Assembly (NCBI RefSeq): GCF_018986915.1
Contig: NZ_CP076723.1
Span: 4,430,228 to 4,494,227 of the forward strand
Direction of reading: 5' to 3'
Length of the DNA: 64,000 bases
From: Geomonas oryzisoli
GTDB lineage: Bacteria > Desulfobacterota > Desulfuromonadia > Geobacterales > Geobacteraceae
Position numbers and translations under genes: made by a program. This document shows, piece after piece, positions 27,934-40,956 of this stretch; within the stretch, counting starts at the first letter, position 1, and each line of letters begins with the position of its first letter. The notes beneath the pieces were generated by a model that had not been told where the DNA came from, made no database searches, and saw only the letters and a program-made list of their open reading frames with translations.

Positions 27934-29133
27934 TTAGAAGATCACCTGGAGCTGGGTCACGTAGGTCATGAAGTCCTCGGTCCCGTCGGCCGTGGTACCG
28001 CTGCCGTTACGGAAGCCGGTGGAGTTGGCCTCGAAGGTGAGCTTCAGGTTCTGGTCACGCAGGTAGTAGTTCGCGCCGCCGCCGGTCCAGAAAACGCGCT
28101 GGTCGTAGATGCCGTTCAAGTTGGCGAACTTCCAGTTCTCGTGGCGCACGAACAGCTGGAGCGGGATGTTGGGGAGCATGTAGCCCGCCTTGACGTAGTA
28201 GCCGTTTTTCTCCCCGTTGATGCCGACCACGTTGACGTCGGGATTGTCGCCCAGGTAGGCGTTGTCGAGATCCACCTTCTCGTACGCGCCGGAAGCGGTG
28301 AAGGTTCCCAGCCCCTCGACCGGGTATTCGACGAAGCCGTCGAAGGTCCAGGCCTTGTAATCCTTCTTGCCGGTCCTGGCGATGGTGTCGGCGTAGGCGA
28401 TGTCAGGCTCGAACTGGTAGGCCGCGCCGAAGGTGGCGACCTTCTTCTTGCCCAGGTAGGTCCCCTTGTAGCCGTAGTCGTTCTCCGGGTCGAGCAGCGT
28501 CACGTGGGCGCGGGCCGAGTAGCGGAAGTTCGAGGCGGGTGCGGTGTCCCCGGAAACGGCCTTGCGTCCCTCCATGGCGTCCAGGCGGTATTGGAACATG
28601 TCGTTGAAGAGGTTGCCCCAGACGGCCACACCGGTGTCGCGGGTGGTGACGTAGGGGGCCCGGATGAAGAGCGAGCGGTCCAGGGTAAGGGGCGCCTCGC
28701 AGGCCTCCAGGTTCTCGCGCGACAGGTTGTACTTGAACTTGCCGACGTTGATGCGGAATGCGTTGTCGATCTTGAAGCGGACCACCGCGTCCAGGAGCTG
28801 GAAGTTGGAGCCCTGGTTCTCGGATGCCACGTCGAGCGGGGTCAGGTTCTGGTCGTCGGTGTACTCGGTCTGCACGTAGATGGACATCATGTCGCCGTAC
28901 TTGCCCATGAGCGCCAGGCGGTTGCGGCGGAAGTTGAAGTTGGCCGTGGTGTCCTCGTTGTTGTCGCCGGAGCCGATGTCGCGGAAGGTCATCTGGAACT
29001 GGCCCTTGTAGTCCAGCTGCAGCGCCCCCTCGTCGTTGGGTCCGAAGGTCATCTTGGGTCCTGCATATGCGGTTCCGCTGGCCAGAGCTACCCCGAGCAG
29101 GGCAGCACAGACGGTCTTGTTGATTTTGATCAT
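27934..29133 (-). CDS. extI: Outer-membrane porin-like barrel, ExtI-like
   Basis: The protein has 399 residues. A signal peptide ends at TAYA, followed by amphipathic beta-strands throughout and a C-terminal phenylalanine (TQLQVIF), the usual outer-membrane barrel signature. No heme motifs are present. The pattern (NFNFRRNRLALMGKYGDMMSIYVQTEYTDDQ) is that of OprO/OprP-like porins. In extHIJKL clusters the ExtI barrel is thought to hold the conduit cytochrome in the outer membrane, and ExtI of G. sulfurreducens has been linked to selenite and tellurite reduction. It lies between the rhodanese lipoprotein and ExtJ-like genes. Confidence 0.85.
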   Translation of the reverse strand: MIKINKTVCAALLGVALASGTAYAGPKMTFGPNDEGALQLDYKGQFQMTFRDIGSGDNNEDTTANFNFRRNRLALMGKYGDMMSIYVQTEYTDDQNLTPLDVASENQGSNFQLLDAVVRFKIDNAFRINVGKFKYNLSRENLEACEAPLTLDRSLFIRAPYVTTRDTGVAVWGNLFNDMFQYRLDAMEGRKAVSGDTAPASNFRYSARAHVTLLDPENDYGYKGTYLGKKKVATFGAAYQFEPDIAYADTIARTGKKDYKAWTFDGFVEYPVEGLGTFTASGAYEKVDLDNAYLGDNPDVNVVGINGEKNGYYVKAGYMLPNIPLQLFVRHENWKFANLNGIYDQRVFWTGGGANYYLRDQNLKLTFEANSTGFRNGSGTTADGTEDFMTYVTQLQVIF

Positions 29134-29193
29134 AGTCGTCTACTCCCTATATGGTCATGTGGTCGATTGATGATCCGAAAGCTGCCTGGGCTC

Positions 29194-30507
29194 CTAGCAG
29201 CCGCCTCCGCCGCCGGAAGTGCCGCTGCCGCCGCTGGTGGTAACCGGGCTATGGTAGGCCGCATCCGTGTCTTCGATCTGGTTGCCGTTCGCGTAGCTCG
29301 GCTCCGGGCTCAAGAGGCGGGAGGTGTAGGTGACGATGGTGCGCCCGGCATCGATGTTGTAGGTGCGGGAATCGGTCAGGGCCGTGGTGTCCCAGATGGA
29401 ACCGACGGCGAGCTTGCCGCCCGCGTTGGCCAGGGTGGTGCCGACTTTGTCGGAGCTGGCCATGAGCCCCCACTGTCCCCAGGAGCCGTCGTACCAGACC
29501 GCTTTCATGGTCCCGGCGGTGGTCTCGTTGTAGTAGGCATAGCCGTCGATGGCGAAGAACAGGACCGAGGCGATGTTGCCGGCGCGACAGATGGTGTAGA
29601 TCGAGGTGCGGCCGGCCGGGATGGCCAGCGCCGTTTTGACGTCGTCGACGGACTTGAACTTGCCTGCCGTGTGCAGCAGGGTGTGCGCCTTGTTGCGGCC
29701 GCCGTGCACGGCGCCTTCGAAGACGACGTACTTGGTCGGAGTGGAGGTGTCGATCAGGTCGGAAGTGGGGCCGGCCGGAACGTCCGTGCTCCTGCCGTCG
29801 ATGAAATCGTTGCTCACGGTTCCCGCGCTGACCGCGGCGATCATGTCGGAGAGCGAAGCCCTCAGATCAGGCTTGACCCGGTTGACGCCGTTAGGGGTCA
29901 CCGCGTAGCTCGACCTGGCGATGGTGGGCTTGTCGAAGACCAGCGGCAGCCCCGCGGTCTTCCAGGCCTTGTTGCCGCCGTTGAGAACCTTGAGCCTTTC
30001 CTTGGGGAAGCCCCAGTAGCGGAATACGGTGTAGCCCCTGGTGAGGTTCCAGGGGGATCCGCTTTCGGCCTCGGAGGTGGTGAAAACGATGGTGGTGTTG
30101 GCATCGATGCCGGTGCGCTGGATCAGGGTGTCCATGGTCATCCCGTCCGGCACCATGGAGCCGGTGTACATCGGCCCCTCGACGCGGGTCTGCGCAAGCT
30201 CGGTGGTGAGCCCTACGCTCTGCGAGCCTGCGATGTGCCCGAGATCGTAGTTGGTAATCGTCCCGTCGACCTGGAGGATCACCACGCGGTCGTAGCCGCC
30301 GGCCTTGTTCACCTTGCCCTCGGTGAGCCACTGGTTCAGTTCCGTGGGCTCGATCAGTGCGGTTGCGGTTTTAGTCGTGGTTATAACCTTGGCGGGGCTG
30401 TCATAGCTGGTATCACCGCACCCCCAGATGCTGAGAGCCGCGACGGCCACCAGACCGAGCAGCGAGAACAGCACTACCCTGCTCTTTTTCATCATCTTTT
30501 CCGACAT
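29194..30507 (-). CDS. extH: Rhodanese-like lipoprotein, ExtH-like
   Basis: The protein has 437 residues. ATG 30507 has AAAGGAGG in front. A lipoprotein signal (LSIWGC, lipid Cys near residue 30) is followed by two rhodanese domains. In the first the active Cys position reads TTSEAESG, so it is probably inactive; the second keeps a Cys in ICRAGNIAS. The C-terminus is GGSGTSGGGGGC, a glycine run ending in Cys just before TAG. It is the first gene of the ext-like operon. Rhodanese lipoproteins are a regular part of such conduits, but their job is not known; sulfur or selenium handling is a guess. Confidence 0.85.
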   Translation of the reverse strand: MSEKMMKKSRVVLFSLLGLVAVAALSIWGCGDTSYDSPAKVITTTKTATALIEPTELNQWLTEGKVNKAGGYDRVVILQVDGTITNYDLGHIAGSQSVGLTTELAQTRVEGPMYTGSMVPDGMTMDTLIQRTGIDANTTIVFTTSEAESGSPWNLTRGYTVFRYWGFPKERLKVLNGGNKAWKTAGLPLVFDKPTIARSSYAVTPNGVNRVKPDLRASLSDMIAAVSAGTVSNDFIDGRSTDVPAGPTSDLIDTSTPTKYVVFEGAVHGGRNKAHTLLHTAGKFKSVDDVKTALAIPAGRTSIYTICRAGNIASVLFFAIDGYAYYNETTAGTMKAVWYDGSWGQWGLMASSDKVGTTLANAGGKLAVGSIWDTTALTDSRTYNIDAGRTIVTYTSRLLSPEPSYANGNQIEDTDAAYHSPVTTSGGSGTSGGGGGC

Positions 30508-30607
30508 ACAACCTCCTTTGGATTGGGTGAAATATGGCTGCCAACAGATGTTAAAGTTCTCGGCCTCCTTTCTCCATGATTAACACTGTCAAAGGGTTTA
30601 CTTGCAA

Positions 30608-30635
30608 AAGTTAAAATATTTTCGTTTTCTGTCAA
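30608..30635 (-). promoter_or_regulatory. Candidate sigma-70 promoter of the ext-like operon
   Basis: On the minus strand TTGACA (30635-30630), a 16-base spacer and TAACTT (30613-30608). The -35 lies in one of three CTGTCAA copies (30586, 30629, 30682); the outer two extend to ACTGTCAAAG(G/A)GTT and could be binding sites for a regulator. Confidence 0.45.
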
Positions 30636-30691
30636 GAATGTTGATTTGGCAGTGCACGGTACGGAAAAATCCATACAGGCACTGTCAAAGA

Positions 30692-30733
30692 GTTGTGACG
30701 CTAAAGGTGCTGTTTCGGGCAGCGTGTCACAAC
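30692..30733. promoter_or_regulatory. Imperfect inverted repeat in the extH-lysR gap
   Basis: GTTGTGACGCT at 30692-30702 and AGCGTGTCACAAC at 30721-30733 pair with a two-base gap. Position about 190 bp upstream of extH is compatible with an operator. Confidence 0.4.
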
Positions 30734-30849
30734 TGACCGTGCAACAACAGTTTTCGATTGGACAGCCGCTGATAAGTCAACGACCAAAGACACTGTTGCT
30801 TTGTCGCAGGATAGGGTAAACTACTCAAGTGAAAGTTTTTCATGGCTTC

Positions 30850-30995
30850 ATGCGCAATGCGCATGGTAATTAAATCTGTCTCATCCCATTTGATTGTCTA
30901 TCGTTAATTTGCCAATTTCAGCCTTGCAATCTATATAAGTTTTTTGCAATATGCACAAACGACATATTCTCACACAACGTATGCGTATTTCGCAT
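30850..30995. promoter_or_regulatory. Two ATGCG-N5-CGCAT dyads, probable LysR operators
   Basis: ATGCGCAATGCGCAT at 30850-30864 and ATGCGTATTTCGCAT at 30981-30995 share the outer arms exactly and fit the LysR T-N11-A rule. They lie in the 513-bp gap between the ext-like operon and the divergent LysR gene; the second is 25 bp before the LysR start. Confidence 0.6.
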
Positions 30996-31020
30996 GACCC
31001 GGCAGCGAGAGAGCAGATCC

Positions 31021-35920
<4,900 letters not shown>

Positions 35921-35928
35921 TGACAATC

Positions 35929-36044
35929 TTCCGCTGGTAAAAGTCCCCCTTTGCGAAGGGGGATTTAGGGGGATTTGCTTTTGGTTCGGGAGAAGCAAAT
36001 CCCCCCCGCCCCCCTTCGCAAAGGGGGGAGTGGCAGGAGCGGAA
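35929..36044. repeat. Palindromic element with TTCCGCT/AGCGGAA ends, copy A
   Basis: 116 bp that begins TTCCGCTGG, ends AGCGGAA and holds inverted CCCCCTTTGCGAAGGGGG-type arms around a short loop. Copies B (55404) and C (60578) have the same ends. It abuts a copy of the GGGACTGGC family. Confidence 0.85.
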
Positions 36045-36045
36045 A

Positions 36046-36127
36046 GGGACAGGCTCCGTAGGTGCCTGTCCCTCTAGCGGAACGCGCCATTCCGCCCAGC
36101 CACCTTACCCAGACTGGCACCTCCCCC
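36046..36127 (+). repeat. Composite GGGACTGGC-family element (degenerate)
   Basis: GGGACAGGC ... GCCTGTCCC hairpin, then the family spacer TAGCGGAACG ... CAGCCACC, then a decayed second hairpin ending near GACTGGCACCTCCCC. The rest of the gap to 36203 shows nothing I can name. Confidence 0.75.
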
Positions 36128-36203
36128 CATCTTACCCATGCCTACGGGAGCGGCTTCGCGCGACAGAGCCTGTAATGGCTCCATCCGAAAGCCGCTCCCG
36201 CAG

Positions 36204-37466
36204 TTATTTCAGGTTAGTGGCCTGGTGCAGTGCCTCTGCTCCCGCACCACGCAGGGGGACAGGCACCTGGCCATGCAGGGGGACAGGCACCTGGCGGAGC
36301 CAGTCCCCTAGGGTAGAGGCGGCGAAAAGCGCGGCTGCCGCCAGGCCGATCCAGCCGGCCGCGTAAAAGACGGCGGTGAGCCCGAAACGGTTCTGCAGCC
36401 ATCCCCCAAGCAGCGGTCCCACCAAGAATCCCAGGTTCAGCGCAGTGTTGAAGATCCCCACCGCCAGCCCCGTCCCGTGACGTTCCCCCTGTTCCAGCAA
36501 GAGTGCCGTGCTCGCCGGCTGGGAAAGCACGCTGCACAGCCCGATCCCTCCCCCGAGCATGAGCACCTGGTGAAATCCCTGGGCCACCGGAACCAGGAAA
36601 TAGAGCAGCGACACCGAAACACCGCCCAAAAGCACCAGTGACTTGCGCGGCAGCCGGTCGGAAAGCCACCCCACCGGTCGCAGCAGGGATGTGATGACGA
36701 GGGTGCTGGAAGCGAGCACCATCCCCGTCTGGGTGCCGCTGAGCCCCAGCCGGGCGTTCAGAAGGATGGGGAGAAAAGCTGCCAGGAGCGAGATGCCGCA
36801 TCCCCTGCCGAAGATGAAGGCCAAAAGCCCCCCCATGGTCCCGTGGCGCGCCGCTTCCAGCGCGGCAGGCAGCGCGAGGCTGCAGTGGCGCCGGTTGGCG
36901 AGGACTGGTGGTTCGGTTGGCGCCGGTATCCGCCGCAGCGCGAGGGTCAGCGCGAAAAGGCATAACAGTGCCAGGCAGGCGAAGATGCCGTAAAAGCCCC
37001 AGAGATCGTGCAGCATCCCGCCCAGAAGCGGACCGATGCCGATGGCGAGGTAGAAGGAGATGTCGAAGGTCCCGGCGGCGCGCGCCTCCCCTTTCGGGCC
37101 GCCCACCACGGCAACCAGGGAAAGCATGACCGGCCTGAACATGGCGCACGCCATCCCCTGAAAGAGACGCAGCAGCGCGATAAGGGCAAGCCGTGAACAA
37201 AAGAGATAGCCGAGGGAAACGAGAAAGTAGAGGGTAAGGCTGAGGGTGGCGGCACGGCGGGCGCCGATGCGATCGACGCAGGCCCCCATGACCGGGCTGA
37301 GAACGATCTTCGACACGGAGAACAGCAGCAGCGGAAGCCCCAGCAGGAGCCCGCGCCCCCCGAGGGAGAAAAGGTAGGTGGAAAAGAAGGCGTCGGCGAT
37401 GCCGAACCCGAGGCTCGTTGCGAAGTTGATCAGAAACAGCGACTGGAACAGTTTTCCATTCTTCAT
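36204..37466 (-). CDS. MFS transporter
   Basis: This 420-residue protein has 12 membrane segments. SVSKIVLSPVMGACVDRIGARRAA is the usual MFS loop 2-3 signature and GWLSDRLPRKS the matching loop in the second half. It lies downstream of the flavocytochrome c gene but behind a strong hairpin, so it may or may not share that transcript. It could carry the substrate or product of the reductase, which is inference. The last 35 residues (LRQVPVPLHGQVPVPLRG ...) are encoded by two copies of the dispersed hairpin repeat, so the original stop has probably been lost to repeat insertion. Confidence 0.85.
   Translation of the reverse strand: MKNGKLFQSLFLINFATSLGFGIADAFFSTYLFSLGGRGLLLGLPLLLFSVSKIVLSPVMGACVDRIGARRAATLSLTLYFLVSLGYLFCSRLALIALLRLFQGMACAMFRPVMLSLVAVVGGPKGEARAAGTFDISFYLAIGIGPLLGGMLHDLWGFYGIFACLALLCLFALTLALRRIPAPTEPPVLANRRHCSLALPAALEAARHGTMGGLLAFIFGRGCGISLLAAFLPILLNARLGLSGTQTGMVLASSTLVITSLLRPVGWLSDRLPRKSLVLLGGVSVSLLYFLVPVAQGFHQVLMLGGGIGLCSVLSQPASTALLLEQGERHGTGLAVGIFNTALNLGFLVGPLLGGWLQNRFGLTAVFYAAGWIGLAAAALFAASTLGDWLRQVPVPLHGQVPVPLRGAGAEALHQATNLK
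36253..36309 (-). repeat. Two GGGGACAGGC-type hairpin arms inside the MFS gene end
   Basis: GGGGACAGGCACCTGG occurs twice (36255 and 36280) followed by GGAGCCAGTCCCC. It encodes the C-terminus of the MFS protein. Confidence 0.8.
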
Positions 37467-37516
37467 GTCGGTTCCCTGCGTCCGGTCACGCTCCGCCCCG
37501 GCCGGCGCTTCGACTG

Positions 37517-37550
37517 AAGCGCCCTGCGTACCAGGTGACGCAGGGCGCTT
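37517..37550 (-). terminator. Strong hairpin after flavocytochrome c
   Basis: AAGCGCCCTGCGT/ACGCAGGGCGCTT, a 13-bp stem with an 8-base loop. The T tail is weak on the minus strand, so termination may be partial. Confidence 0.65.
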
Positions 37551-37570
37551 TGGGTCTTACCGCGAAGTTG

Positions 37571-39367
37571 TTACTTCTCTTTCTTGATGAAACTCGCCGC
37601 GTTGCTGCCGGCGATCCTGCCGAAGACCACGGTGTCGGTGATGGCGTTGCCGCCGAGGCGGTTCCAGCCGTGCACGCCGCCGGTCACCTCGCCCGCCGCG
37701 TAGAAGCCGGTGATCGGTTTTCCGTCCTTGCCGATGACCTGCGCCTCGGTGTTGATCTTCACGCCGCCCATGGTGTGGTGGCGCCCAGGCTTCACCCAGA
37801 TCGCGTAGTACTTCGGCCCGTCCACGGGGCGCGGGATGTCCTGGCGCTGGAATTCCGGATCCTTTTTCGCCTCGAACGCCTTGTTGTAGGCGGTCACGGT
37901 GGCGGTAAGCGTATCCGCCGGCACGCCCATCTTGGCGGCAAGGGCGGCGATGCTGTCCGCCTGCTGCACCAGCCCGAGGGCGATGTAGCCGTCTATCTGC
38001 ACGTTGCTCTTGCGGGTACTCTCGCCCAGTACCAGGAAGGCCGATTTCTCAGGCTGCGCCAGGATGGCCGCCGATGCCTTGTCGCGGGTGGTCAGCTCGT
38101 TCACGAAGCGCTTGCCGGCATGGTTGACCAGGATGGCGCCGCTGCCGCGCACGGTTTCCGACACGAGCACCTTGGTGTCGCCCCCCATGGTCGGGTGGAT
38201 CTGGATCTGTTCCATGTCGATGAGCTTCGCGCCTGCTTTTTCGGCGAGGAACATCCCTTCGCCGGTCGCGCCGGGCTGGTTGGAAGAGGCGGTTTCCTTG
38301 AACTGGGGCTTAAAGGAGCCGACCAGTTCGTTGTTGGCGGCGAAACCGCCGGCGGTGTCGATGACGGCCTTGGCGTTGATGGTGTAGACGCCGCTGTGCT
38401 TGCCCTTCACCTGCACGCCGGTGACGCGCCCCTTGCCGTCGGAGAGGATCTGCACCACCTCGGAGTTCACCCTGACGTCGATGTTGCGCTTGGCCGCGTT
38501 GTCACGATAGACCTTGATCAGGTGCGGCCCTACCGCGGCGCCGCCGACCGGACGATGGGTGCGGTCCACCGCGACGCCCCCCGAGCGCACCAGGTCGGTC
38601 ATGTCGGCACCGAGCGACACCAGGAAGTCCACCGCATCGGCGGACTGGTAGGCCAGCACCTTGACCAGCTCGGGGTCGTTCTTGTCACGCCCCCCCTTCA
38701 TGGTTTCCTTCACCATTTCAGCCGGGTCGTCGTGCATCCCCAGCCGCTCCTGGTAGCGGGTCCTGGCCGCGTTGATGCCGCCGGCCGCCAGCATGCTGTT
38801 GCCGCCCGTTATGGGCATCTTCTCGAGCAGGATCACCTTGGCTCCCGCGTCGTGGGCGGTGATGGAGGCAACGTAGCCCGAGCCGCCGGCACCGATCACG
38901 ACCACGTCGGCGGACTCGACCCGGTTCGATTTCAACTCCTTCTTCCCGGATGCCGATTCCTGCACCCATTTCTTGTCGTTCGACTCCTGCTCGGTCCCCA
39001 TGGCGGGGATTTTCATGGCGAAGCTGTGGCAGTAGTTGCAGTACGCCTTCGAGGCGACGTGCCCCTTGTGGCAGGCGGTGCAGTTGGCATCGCCAAGGTG
39101 CGATTTGTGCGGGTTGATATGTTCCTTGGTCTTGGTTGCCAGCTCCGCGAAGCCGCCATGGCACCCCTTGCAGTTCTTGTTCAGCGCCGTTTCGCTGTCG
39201 TCCACGGTGAGGGTTTTTCCGTGACAATCGGCGCAGGTCACCTGGTTTTTCTTGTGCACGCCCGACAGGAAGGCCGTCTTGGACGAGTCGCCCCCCCAGG
39301 CGAGGGATGCTGTCATCAGCAGAGCCGCCGAGAGCAGCAGTGCCGGTACCATACTTGTGCGTTTCAT
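37571..39367 (-). CDS. Periplasmic tetraheme flavocytochrome c (fumarate reductase-like)
   Basis: The protein has 598 residues from ATG 39367 (AGGAG upstream). Signal peptide, then four CXXCH hemes (C45, C66, C96, C110) and an FAD-binding domain from VVVIGAGGSGYVAS. Catalytic segments match Shewanella Fcc3: IQIHPT (His365), SE at the Thr377/Glu378 position, TTRDKAS (proton-donor Arg402), GRHHTMGG (His504) and NRLGGN (Arg544). The ligand set fits a dicarboxylate; urocanate reductase has Tyr where this has His. The Thr-to-Ser change may shift specificity. It lies behind a porin gene and under a sigma-54 promoter, so it is probably an inducible terminal reductase. Confidence 0.92.
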   Translation of the reverse strand: MKRTSMVPALLLSAALLMTASLAWGGDSSKTAFLSGVHKKNQVTCADCHGKTLTVDDSETALNKNCKGCHGGFAELATKTKEHINPHKSHLGDANCTACHKGHVASKAYCNYCHSFAMKIPAMGTEQESNDKKWVQESASGKKELKSNRVESADVVVIGAGGSGYVASITAHDAGAKVILLEKMPITGGNSMLAAGGINAARTRYQERLGMHDDPAEMVKETMKGGRDKNDPELVKVLAYQSADAVDFLVSLGADMTDLVRSGGVAVDRTHRPVGGAAVGPHLIKVYRDNAAKRNIDVRVNSEVVQILSDGKGRVTGVQVKGKHSGVYTINAKAVIDTAGGFAANNELVGSFKPQFKETASSNQPGATGEGMFLAEKAGAKLIDMEQIQIHPTMGGDTKVLVSETVRGSGAILVNHAGKRFVNELTTRDKASAAILAQPEKSAFLVLGESTRKSNVQIDGYIALGLVQQADSIAALAAKMGVPADTLTATVTAYNKAFEAKKDPEFQRQDIPRPVDGPKYYAIWVKPGRHHTMGGVKINTEAQVIGKDGKPITGFYAAGEVTGGVHGWNRLGGNAITDTVVFGRIAGSNAASFIKKEK

Positions 39368-39410
39368 TTTATTTCTCCTGTGAATGGTCGTCATTGTCCT
39401 GACCGGGCCC

Positions 39411-40691
39411 TTAGAAGAGCAGCTGCACCTGGGCGCGCGCTACCAGGTCGTCCACCTGCCCCTTGTAGATGTGGCGATTGCCGACATCGCCCTGGATCTT
39501 CAGGTTGTTGCCGTAGAGGAAGTAGTTGACCGCCCCCTGGACCTCCGAGATGGAGTCGCTGCCGATCTGGCTGTTGGGATCCATCCAGGCGTAGCGCAGC
39601 GCGAGCTCCAGGCGCTGCGGGATCACGAAGTAGCCGGCCTGGAGGTAGCCGCCCTTGGCGATCAGCTCCTTGCCGGAGGTTTCACCCACCGCCTTGCCCC
39701 AGAAGTACTCGCCCTGCATGGAAGCGCCGCGCCATTTGGCGGCGAAGTCCGCTTCCCAGGAGTCGACGCTGATGTCCTCGGCGACCTTGGTCCCGAAGTA
39801 TTTCCCTTTCACCGCGGTGCCGAGCCAGCCGTTGCTGTCGGTTACGAAGTTGGAACTGTTGTTGTCCACAGCCGAGGTCGCGGTGGCTCCCGTTCCGGTC
39901 ACCGTCTTTTTCACCGTGTTCAGGTAATAGCTGCTGCCCAGCGACACCAGCGGCTTCTGGGTGTTTTCCAGGTCGCCCTCGCCGTACTTCATGTCGCCGA
40001 GCGGGTTGAAGGTCAGCCTGAAGTTGTAGGCGTTGTCACCGGTTTTGTTCTTGGTGTTCTGACCGGCGCCGCCGAAGATGCCCGCGTCGTACTTGACCAG
40101 CCCGGTCCAGAGGTCGCCGTGCAGGTTGATGCCGATGTCGTACCCCTGCATGAAGGCGTTCCTGACGAAGGAGCCGTCCACGAACTGCTGCGCGGTATTG
40201 GAGGTGATCCACTGCCTGGAGTACTGGATCTTCTCCTGCCCCAGCATGACCTGCAGTTCGTCGGCGACACGGTACTTCATGTTCACCTCTTCCATCGCCT
40301 TGGAGTTTTCCTTGACCACGTTGGACCAGTTGTAGGTGGCCTTGTAGGTGAGGTCCTTGGTGAAGGCGTAGCCGCTCAGGAGGGTCTTGACGCGCCGCAG
40401 GTTGAACTGGCTCACGTCCTGCTTGTTGGCAACCTCGTAGTTGTCCAGCTCGTACTGGGCCTGGATCTGCCCGCCCAACAGCAGCTGGAACTTCTGATCC
40501 GGAGAGGTAAAGACGAAGCCCTTGCCCAGCTTGTAGTCGAAAGGCTTGGCCTTTGACGCTTCCTTGTACTCCGCCTCCGTGATGACACCTTTCTCCTTGA
40601 GAATGTCCTCCAGGCTTTTTGCCTGGGCATCGTTGCCCGCCGCCAGTACTGCCAGTACACCTGCCATCGCCAACGTCGCCTGTTTCTTCAT
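39411..40691 (-). CDS. OprO/OprP-like outer-membrane porin
   Basis: The protein has 426 residues. A signal peptide is followed by a short helical region (KSLEDILKEKGVITEAEYKEA), the coiled N-terminus seen in OprO/P-family porins, then a beta-barrel ending in QVQLLF with a terminal Phe. It is the first gene behind a sigma-54 promoter, with flavocytochrome c 43 bp downstream. It probably lets the reductase substrate into the periplasm. Confidence 0.88.
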   Translation of the reverse strand: MKKQATLAMAGVLAVLAAGNDAQAKSLEDILKEKGVITEAEYKEASKAKPFDYKLGKGFVFTSPDQKFQLLLGGQIQAQYELDNYEVANKQDVSQFNLRRVKTLLSGYAFTKDLTYKATYNWSNVVKENSKAMEEVNMKYRVADELQVMLGQEKIQYSRQWITSNTAQQFVDGSFVRNAFMQGYDIGINLHGDLWTGLVKYDAGIFGGAGQNTKNKTGDNAYNFRLTFNPLGDMKYGEGDLENTQKPLVSLGSSYYLNTVKKTVTGTGATATSAVDNNSSNFVTDSNGWLGTAVKGKYFGTKVAEDISVDSWEADFAAKWRGASMQGEYFWGKAVGETSGKELIAKGGYLQAGYFVIPQRLELALRYAWMDPNSQIGSDSISEVQGAVNYFLYGNNLKIQGDVGNRHIYKGQVDDLVARAQVQLLF

Positions 40692-40749
40692 GATCCTCTC
40701 CTTCTAAGTGTGAGGGCGTTCGCCCTGTGACAGCCTTTGCACTCATTAG

Positions 40750-40765
40750 AGCAGGATCGGTACCA
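40750..40765 (-). promoter_or_regulatory. Sigma-54 (RpoN) promoter of the porin-flavocytochrome operon
   Basis: On the minus strand TGGTACCGATCCTGCT matches TGGCACG-N4-TTGCA with the invariant GG and GC at the right spacing. The -12 GC lies about 60 bp before the porin ATG. A sigma-54 activator gene is adjacent. Confidence 0.8.
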
Positions 40766-40780
40766 AGATGTTATTTTCGG

Positions 40781-40859
40781 TTCAAGTTATTGAAATGGTA
40801 ACGAAATTCGGGCAAAGAGGAGGGCGTTGCGAGGGTGAACCGCTATAGCCCAGGGCTAT
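40781..40859. promoter_or_regulatory. Candidate activator sites upstream of the sigma-54 promoter
   Basis: TTCAA-GTTA-TTGAA at 40781-40794 and ATAGCCC-A-GGGCTAT at 40845-40859 are perfect dyads. The second is about 80-95 bp upstream of the promoter, a usual distance for an NtrC-type enhancer. Confidence 0.45.
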
Positions 40860-40916
40860 CGGCCTTACCGCCTTCGGCGTGGAAAAGTGACTGGATTACC
40901 GGGAGTTACAACTGGT

Positions 40917-40950
40917 ATTGCCGGAGTCTATGACTATAGACTCCGGCAAT
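40917..40950. terminator. Perfect 15-bp stem-loop between regulator and promoter region
   Basis: ATTGCCGGAGTCTAT and ATAGACTCCGGCAAT around a 4-base loop, six bases beyond the response-regulator stop. It has no T run, so it may be a terminator with help from Rho, or an operator. Confidence 0.55.
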
Positions 40951-40956
40951 AGGGGT

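Noticed and set aside
27580-30579. 999-codon open frame on the plus strand across the ext-like operon
   Set aside because: It is the shadow of the minus-strand extH, extI and extJ genes in high-GC DNA; its translation is low-complexity and has no start site or family motif.
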